DNA of 52,881 nucleotides, taken from IMG/VR virus record IMGVR_UViG_3300020446_000014, positions 1 through 52,881 of that record; one strand, given 5' to 3'. The position numbers were made by a program, and so were the translations under genes. How positions within the stretch are numbered: position 1 is the stretch's first letter; each line of letters begins with the position of its first letter. This DNA is from a virus. Below the pieces are notes generated by a model that did no database searches, was not told the origin of the DNA, and saw only the letters and a program-made list of their open reading frames with translations. Positions 47,426 through 52,881 of this stretch are shown here, one piece after another.

Positions 47426-48859
47426 ATGGGATTATTTTCTACAGGTGGATCGTTTCCAGCAGGATTAACGCCTTCACCTACTAAAACACTTTTTTCAGGT
47501 AACTACCTGACATTTGATTCTGTCTCTGGAGGCGGAACATTTGCACAACAATTCCTACCAGATGTTTATGAAAAAGAAGTTGAAAGATATGGTAACAGAT
47601 CTGTATCTTCTTTTTTAAGAATGGTAGGAGCTGAGATTCCTTCTGCTTCAGATCAAATTATTTGGTCAGAGCAAGGAAGATTACATATTGCGTATGATAG
47701 CGCATCTGCTGATACTGCAACTGGTATTATTACTCAAGCTGACCATGCCGTAAGAGTTGGACAGACTGTAGCAATTGCTGAAGGGCTTGTTACTGTAAAA
47801 GGAGTTGTTACTGCTGCAGACGCTACTACATTTACAGTTGCTGCTTATGGCGGTGCTGATCTTGATGCTGCAGGGCTTTCAACTGGAGGTGCTGTATCTG
47901 TAAAGGTATTTGTATATGGTTCTGAATTTGGCAAAGGTACTGCAGGAATGCAAGGATCTGTTGATGCTGGTTTCCAGCAGTTCAGCAATTCTCCTATTAT
48001 CATTAAAGATAAATATGAGATTTCTGGATCTGATGCTGCACAAATTGGATGGGTTGAAGTAACTACTGAAAATGGAGCATCTGGATACCTATGGTATTTA
48101 AAATCTGAGCATGAAACAAGACTACGTTTTGAAGATTACTTAGAAACTGCTATGATTGAAGGTGAATTAGCTGCTGCAGGTTCTGCTGCCGCTACTGCTT
48201 CATATAAAGGTACTGAAGGTTTATTTGCTGCTGTTGAAAGCAGAGGTAATATCTATCAAAACTTTAATTCAGGTGAAGCAACGCTTTCTAACGCTGGTGC
48301 TGATAGAACTGCGCTACAAGATTTTGATGAAATACTTAAAAATCTTGATAAGCAAGGTGCTATTGAAGAAAACATGCTTTTCTTAAACAGAGCAACTGCG
48401 CTTGCATTTGATGATATGTTGGGAGCTGTAAATGCTCATTATAATGGAGGTACTTCTTATGGAGTATTTAATAATAGTGAGGATATGGCACTTAATTTAG
48501 GATTCAGCGGATTTAGAAGAGGTTCTTATGACTTTTATAAAACTGACTGGAAATATCTAAATGACGCTGCTACACGTGGCCTTACTGAAGATATTGATGG
48601 TATACTTGTACCTGCTGGTACTTCAACTGTATACGATCAGACTTTAGGTAAGAACATTAAGCGTCCTTTCTTACACGTTCGTTATAGAGCTTCTGAAGCT
48701 GACGATAGAAAGATGAAATCTTGGATCACTGGATCTGTAGGTGGAAACTTCACGAGCGATGTTGACAAGATGGAAGTACAATTCCTATCTGAAAGATGTC
48801 TTTGTGTGCAAGGAGCAAACAACTTCGTGTTATTCAAGTCTGTTACTCAGTCACCATAA
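47426..48859 (+). CDS. Major capsid protein
   Basis: 477 residues. N-terminus GTFAQQFLPDVYEKEVERYG, NRSVSSFLRMVGAE, then DQIIWSEQGRLHIAYDS; an inserted beta domain around residues 95-180 (VRVGQTVAIAEGLVTVKGV); a C-terminal half with YDFYKTDWKYLNDAATRG and KRPFLHVRYRASEADDRKM. It follows the scaffold and precedes a strong terminator, as expected for the most expressed virion gene. An HK97-type fold is assumed from context. Its codon use is more G/C-rich than its neighbours, typical for a highly expressed gene. Confidence 0.83.
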   Translation: MGLFSTGGSFPAGLTPSPTKTLFSGNYLTFDSVSGGGTFAQQFLPDVYEKEVERYGNRSVSSFLRMVGAEIPSASDQIIWSEQGRLHIAYDSASADTATGIITQADHAVRVGQTVAIAEGLVTVKGVVTAADATTFTVAAYGGADLDAAGLSTGGAVSVKVFVYGSEFGKGTAGMQGSVDAGFQQFSNSPIIIKDKYEISGSDAAQIGWVEVTTENGASGYLWYLKSEHETRLRFEDYLETAMIEGELAAAGSAAATASYKGTEGLFAAVESRGNIYQNFNSGEATLSNAGADRTALQDFDEILKNLDKQGAIEENMLFLNRATALAFDDMLGAVNAHYNGGTSYGVFNNSEDMALNLGFSGFRRGSYDFYKTDWKYLNDAATRGLTEDIDGILVPAGTSTVYDQTLGKNIKRPFLHVRYRASEADDRKMKSWITGSVGGNFTSDVDKMEVQFLSERCLCVQGANNFVLFKSVTQSP

Positions 48860-48867
48860 TTTTTAAT

Positions 48868-48909
48868 GTAAGGATGGGGCGTCATACGGCGCCTCAATCT
48901 TTACTTTTT
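48868..48909 (+). terminator. Intrinsic terminator after the major capsid gene
   Basis: GTAAGGAT / ATCTTTAC outer stem (48868-48875 with 48896-48903; one G-U) and an inner GGGGCG/CGCC-type stem, followed by TTTTT. Placed nine bases after the capsid stop, it would insulate high-level capsid transcription. Confidence 0.75.
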
Positions 48910-48931
48910 ATTAATCTTATTATATTATATC

Positions 48932-49696
48932 ATGGCAACAAAAGAAGCTACACAAGCAAAAGCTTGGAAAATTAAGGATAGAACTTATATATTAAAAGGT
49001 GATAAAACGCCTATAACTTTTACATTAGCGTCTAAACATCATTCAAGAAACCCTTTAATGTGGTTTGATGAAGAAACAGGACAAAACAGGGAATTGAGAT
49101 ACGCAAGTAATCAAAATTCACCATTTAGAGATGAACAAGACGGAATGTCTACTTTAAAGCATATAGTTTTTAAAGATGGATCTTTATTTGTGCCTAGAGC
49201 ACAACAATCTTTACAAAAACTACTTTCATTGTATCATCCGCAGTTAAATAAAACATATTACGAATTAGATAACGTAGCGGTGGCTAAAGATGAGCTTTTT
49301 GATATTGAATTAGAAATAAAAGCACTTAATTTAGCAAAAGATTTAGAAGTTGATCATGCAGAAGCAGTACTAAGAGTCGAAATGGGCTCTACCGTTTCTA
49401 AAATGACTTCTTCGGAAATTAAAAGAGACTTATTATTATTTGCAAAAAGAAATCCAGATACTTTTTTAGCATTAGTTGAGGATGATAACGTACAATTACG
49501 CAATTTTAGTATTAAAGCTGAAGAAGCAGGCGTAATTAAATTATCAGGCGATCAAAAGTCTTTTCATTGGGCTAGTAATAATAAAAAATTAATGACTGTT
49601 CCATTTGATGAAAACCCATATTCTGCATTTGCAGCTTGGTTAAAAACAGATGAAGGAACAGAAGTTTATAAGTCTATACAGAAAAAATTAAAATAG
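48932..49696 (+). CDS. Structural protein after the capsid gene (254 aa)
   Basis: 254 residues: WKIKDRTYILKGDKTPITFT, RNPLMWFDEETGQNRELRYA, SLQKLLSLYHPQLNKTYYEL, then VALVEDDNVQLRNFSI-type alpha/beta sequence. Between two terminators, so likely its own transcription unit. Position between capsid and connector genes suggests a head decoration, completion or internal protein. No family is recognised with certainty. Confidence 0.65.
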   Translation: MATKEATQAKAWKIKDRTYILKGDKTPITFTLASKHHSRNPLMWFDEETGQNRELRYASNQNSPFRDEQDGMSTLKHIVFKDGSLFVPRAQQSLQKLLSLYHPQLNKTYYELDNVAVAKDELFDIELEIKALNLAKDLEVDHAEAVLRVEMGSTVSKMTSSEIKRDLLLFAKRNPDTFLALVEDDNVQLRNFSIKAEEAGVIKLSGDQKSFHWASNNKKLMTVPFDENPYSAFAAWLKTDEGTEVYKSIQKKLK

Positions 49697-49703
49697 GAAT
49701 ATC

Positions 49704-49746
49704 TTATAATGATAAGGGTCATTTAAGATGGCCCTTTTCATTATAA
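49704..49746 (+). terminator. Strong hairpin terminator
   Basis: Nine-bp outer inverted repeat TTATAATGA / TCATTATAA (49704-49712, 49738-49746) enclosing AAGGGTC / GGCCCTT-type pairing, with TTTT before the 3' outer arm. It sits eight bases after the 254-aa gene. The outer stem is long and may also act as an RNA-end stabiliser. Confidence 0.8.
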
Positions 49747-49759
49747 TAAAAAAAATAAT

Positions 49760-50452
49760 ATGGTTAGTGTAGATACGGTATATCAAACAGTATTGGCAAT
49801 ACTAAATAAAGAAAACAGAGGATATATGACTCCACAAGAGTTTAATCTTTTAGCTAATCAAGCTCAAAATGAAATATTTGAGCAATATTTTTATGATTTA
49901 AATCAATATAAACGCAGAGGTGCGATAACAAATGAGTTTGCTAATATTGTAAAAAATATACAAGAAAAAATTGATTTATTTAAAGCACAATTAGTTCCAT
50001 TAGTATATTCTACAAATAAATTTAATTTACCTTCTGATTTATATAGGGTAGGTTCAATTAATTTTCAAAAAATAACGGCAGTAGAACAAGTAACTAATAA
50101 AGAATATATATATTATTCTCAGTCTCCGTTAACAGCTCCATCAGTATCTTATCCTATGTACATTAGAGAGGAAAATTGTATATATGTTCATCCAAATTCT
50201 ATTATTTCAGAAATATTTTGTACTTATATAAGAAAACCCGCACCGGTTAACTGGACTTATAATACAGTTAATAATGAAGCTTTTTATAACCCAAGTGCTT
50301 TAGATGCTCAAAATTTTGAATTGCATGCATCTGAAGTATCTAATTTAGTTATAAAAATATTAAGCTATGCTGGAATTGTAATAAAACAAGCTGAAATTAT
50401 TCAATTAGCAGAAGCTAAAGAGAATAAAAAAATAACTCAAGAAAAATCTTAA
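49760..50452 (+). CDS. Ring/connector protein, first of a pair (230 aa)
   Basis: 230 residues. LAILNKENRGYMTPQEFNLL, ANQAQNEIFEQYFYDLNQY, KRRGAITNEF, then VYSTNKFNLPSDLYRVGSIN are typical of the head-tail connector proteins of crAss-like and related Bacteroidota phages (R-type ring proteins), as I recall them. It precedes a second connector and the tail protein. Forms the neck with the portal; the exact ring number is not assignable. Confidence 0.68.
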   Translation: MVSVDTVYQTVLAILNKENRGYMTPQEFNLLANQAQNEIFEQYFYDLNQYKRRGAITNEFANIVKNIQEKIDLFKAQLVPLVYSTNKFNLPSDLYRVGSINFQKITAVEQVTNKEYIYYSQSPLTAPSVSYPMYIREENCIYVHPNSIISEIFCTYIRKPAPVNWTYNTVNNEAFYNPSALDAQNFELHASEVSNLVIKILSYAGIVIKQAEIIQLAEAKENKKITQEKS

Positions 50453-50455
50453 TAA

Positions 50456-51343
50456 ATGGCTTTAGCTAAAGTAACACCAGTACAACATTACGCCTCAAAT
50501 AATATGGGGCAGTACCAATTTATTAGTTTAAAAGATATTGTAAATAATTTTATTGTTTCTCAAGTTGGAGATGATAAAATAATTAAAAGCGCAAAAAGAT
50601 CAGAGGTACTATATCATGCACAACGTGGTATTGCTGAATTAAACTATGATACTCTTGGAAATATAAAAACACAAGAAATAGAATTACCTCCATCTTTATC
50701 AATAGCTATACCTCATGATTTTGTAAATATTGTTGAAATTTGTTTTGTTAATTCTAAAGGTATTTTATACCCAATACAAAAAAGCTCTGTTTCAGCAGAC
50801 CCTAGCTCAATACAACAAGATATAGATTATAACTATATATTTGATTTTGATGGTTTTCCAACAATAGCTTCTCAATCTGTAACTGCAGATAGATTTTTAG
50901 ATGCTACAAAAGGTAATGTAGCAAATAGAAATGAAATAGATTTTTTAGAGGAAGGCTTTGGTTATACAGTAGACAAAGGAGCTAGATATGGTATAGATCC
51001 AACATTAGCAAATAAAAACGGATCTTATTTAATAAATGATAAATTTGGTTTAATAAGTTTTAGTGGTGATTTAGCTGGTAGTATTATTGTTCTTAAATAT
51101 ATATCAGATGGTCTGCATTCAGATGCTGATATGGAAATACATAAATTTGCAGAAGAAGCAATGTATAAAATAATTGCATATGGCCTTGTATCTGCTAAAT
51201 CAAATATACCTGAATATCAAGTTAATAGGTTCAAAAAAGAAAAAAGAGCATCAATAAGAAATGCAAAATTAAGATTAGCAAAGCTAAGCCCTAATGAAAT
51301 TATTCAGGAACTAAGAGGTAAATCTAAACAAATTAAACATTAA
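50456..51343 (+). CDS. Ring/connector (tail adaptor) protein, second of a pair (295 aa)
   Basis: 295 residues. KRSEVLYHAQRGIAELNYDT, LPPSLSIAIPHDFVNIVEI and EIHKFAEEAMYKIIAYGLVS then RASIRNAKLRLAKLSPNEII match the adaptor layout (helical bundle plus beta middle) of short-tailed phage adaptors. Three bases after the first connector. It would sit between the portal and the tail hub. Confidence 0.7.
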   Translation: MALAKVTPVQHYASNNMGQYQFISLKDIVNNFIVSQVGDDKIIKSAKRSEVLYHAQRGIAELNYDTLGNIKTQEIELPPSLSIAIPHDFVNIVEICFVNSKGILYPIQKSSVSADPSSIQQDIDYNYIFDFDGFPTIASQSVTADRFLDATKGNVANRNEIDFLEEGFGYTVDKGARYGIDPTLANKNGSYLINDKFGLISFSGDLAGSIIVLKYISDGLHSDADMEIHKFAEEAMYKIIAYGLVSAKSNIPEYQVNRFKKEKRASIRNAKLRLAKLSPNEIIQELRGKSKQIKH

Positions 51344-51346
51344 TAA

Positions 51347-52881
51347 ATGGCAGAGCTTAAGCATACTTTCCTTAAGGGGAAGATGGATAAAGATAGCGAT
51401 GAAAGATTAGTTGAAAACGGAGCGTATAGAGATGCGCTTAATATACATGTGTCTTCTTCAGACGGTGCTAATGCTGGTGCAATAGAAAATTTATTAGGTA
51501 ATGAACAACTTTCTTCATTACAATTAAAAAATGCAAAAGTATTAGGTTCTGTAGTTTATACTTTAAAAGATAAATTGTATTGGATTGTAACTTCAGATAA
51601 TATAGATGGTATATATGAATATGACCAAATACAAAAAGAAATATCACCTATATTAATTGACACAAAAAGTGCTAGTACAAAAACTTTTTTCTCTACAATT
51701 ATAGACTCTAATTCTGATAATGAATTAATTTTAGATAATGTATCTAATACAGATATAAGTACAATATTTGGCAACGTCCCAAATAGCAATAATGATGAAA
51801 CGCTTGTTTCAAATAATATTGATCTTTATTGTGAAAATCCATATATAAAAATATCTATACCAAAAGATACGGTAATAAGAAAAGAAAATGATTTACTTGT
51901 GTTTAAGAATATACATTATTCTGGGCAAGCATATGGTGGTGTTGATTTAAATGTAGATTTTTCATTAAAAAGTGTATTGAATTTTTCAAAAAATAATATT
52001 ATAACAGGTATTAATATTATAGATGATATGCTTTTTTGGACAGATAATTTAAATGGACCAAGAAAAATAAATATTTCAAGATTTAAAAAATATACAGAGT
52101 CACAAAAATCAAATAACGTAAATATATTTGAAACACAAACAAAAGTATTGTTTGACGATAAAGATATACATGGGAATATATTTACTAATACAAGAAATTT
52201 TACAGAAGATGATATTAGTTTAGCTAAAAAAGTGCCAATGAGTGCACCCACATTATCATTATCTAATACATTAACTAATTCAGGCATTACTACAATACCA
52301 TTTTTAACTAATTTTCAAAATAATAATGTAAACGTTGACATTGGTGATGATTTATTTATACCCGTTAAAACATTACCTATTTGGAAAGTAGGAGATACTA
52401 TAACAATAATAGCTGAAAATCCAACTGTTGAAACTATTGAGCTTACAGCTACTGTAAAATCAATTTCTTTTATTGGCATAACATTAACATTAACGACTAA
52501 AGATTCTGATATAGACTATAGCTTAAACTATGAAGCTACATTTACTTTATTAGAAAAGAAACCAATTCATGAATTGTCTTTTGTTAGATTTGGTTATAGA
52601 TGGAAATATAATGATAATGAGTATTCATCTATTTCGCCTTTTTCTGAAGTTGCTTTTATACCCGGTGATACATTTAAGTATAATGCTAAAGAAGGCATTA
52701 ATACCTCAATGGAAAATCAACTTAGAATAATTAAATTATCTGATTTTGATACGGGGGATGATAATGTTTCAGAAATAGAAATATTATATAAAGAAAGTGC
52801 TAATCAAAATATATATACTTTAAGATCAATAAAAAGAATAGATTTTGAAGATACTTACGAAATAACAAAAGAACAAATACA
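51347..52881 (+). CDS. Large tail hub / stabilisation protein (3' partial)
   Basis: ATG at 51347, open to the window edge (511 codons), so truncated. The N-terminus (HTFLKGKMDKDSDERLVENG, AYRDALNIHVSSSDGANAGA, IENLLGNEQ) and the internal FVRFGYRWKYNDNEYSSISP with FSEVAFIPGD are characteristic of the large tail hub or stabilisation proteins of crAss-like and related marine phages. It acts at the base of the short tail, probably like T7 gp12. Family call strong; the name of the structural part is inferred. Confidence 0.82.
   Translation, partial: MAELKHTFLKGKMDKDSDERLVENGAYRDALNIHVSSSDGANAGAIENLLGNEQLSSLQLKNAKVLGSVVYTLKDKLYWIVTSDNIDGIYEYDQIQKEISPILIDTKSASTKTFFSTIIDSNSDNELILDNVSNTDISTIFGNVPNSNNDETLVSNNIDLYCENPYIKISIPKDTVIRKENDLLVFKNIHYSGQAYGGVDLNVDFSLKSVLNFSKNNIITGINIIDDMLFWTDNLNGPRKINISRFKKYTESQKSNNVNIFETQTKVLFDDKDIHGNIFTNTRNFTEDDISLAKKVPMSAPTLSLSNTLTNSGITTIPFLTNFQNNNVNVDIGDDLFIPVKTLPIWKVGDTITIIAENPTVETIELTATVKSISFIGITLTLTTKDSDIDYSLNYEATFTLLEKKPIHELSFVRFGYRWKYNDNEYSSISPFSEVAFIPGDTFKYNAKEGINTSMENQLRIIKLSDFDTGDDNVSEIEILYKESANQNIYTLRSIKRIDFEDTYEITKEQI

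Noticed and set aside
1-52881. Circular genome or terminal repeat joining the two window ends
   Set aside because: The first and last sequences show no direct repeat; joining them would place a stop directly after the partial tail protein, but that alone cannot prove circularity.

Overview
This window looks like most of the genome of a lytic-type tailed dsDNA bacteriophage (Caudoviricetes, probably short-tailed) infecting a Bacteroidota host. A marine flavobacterial host is my inference. It is AT-rich and very densely packed, with ATGA and TAATG gene overlaps throughout. Leaders are A-rich with almost no Shine-Dalgarno sequences, as is usual in Bacteroidota and their phages. The ring/connector pair and the tail protein at the right end (GKMDKDSDERL opening, FVRFGYRWKYNDNEYS segment) resemble those of crAss-like and related Bacteroidota phages. 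No integrase, transposase, CRISPR array or rRNA is visible. Both edges cut genes, so the window is a segment.

Layout. (1) 3-11035, plus strand: a giant polyvalent virion protein with a zinc-protease motif, small basic proteins, two small membrane proteins, two tail-fibre-type proteins and two small SDW-motif (tail-assembly-chaperone-like) proteins, ending at a strong terminator (11042-11067). (2) 11066-28804, minus strand: the early and replication arm. Read in its own direction from 28804, it starts with a run of tiny ORFs and continues past a structured RNA candidate, an initiator-type tRNA-Met, a DnaA-domain-IV-like protein, a KTSC protein, an HTH protein and a sigma-70 factor. It then carries ERF annealing protein, exonuclease, SSB-like protein, primase-helicase, thymidylate synthase, a secreted CAP-domain protein, a GIY-YIG/MazG fusion, a PD-(D/E)XK nuclease and class Ia ribonucleotide reductase. 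(3) 28805-29129: the divergent control region. (4) 29130-52881, plus strand: lysis-type membrane proteins, two large fibre proteins, GroEL and GroES, an M15 endolysin, a 3TM holin, a tandem GroES-like protein, then terminase, portal, scaffold, major capsid, connectors and the start of a large tail protein.

How it works together. The phage makes deoxynucleotides (NrdAB, ThyA, MazG-type pyrophosphohydrolase) and supplies primase-helicase, SSB and recombination proteins. No DNA or RNA polymerase is visible, so it probably borrows the host replisome and RNA polymerase. The DnaA-like DNA-binding protein and the sigma factor are plausible tools for that takeover. Six ungapped copies of a roughly 35-bp motif precede early genes on the minus strand and look like a phage-wide early promoter or operator. 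The chaperonin genes probably serve folding of virion proteins.

Most notable items: the pseudoknotted RNA candidate next to an initiator-type tRNA; the six-copy motif; the GroEL/GroES/tandem-GroES set; the stand-alone DnaA domain IV; and tiny zinc-binding proteins, including a textbook C2H2 finger between the nrdB and nrdA genes.
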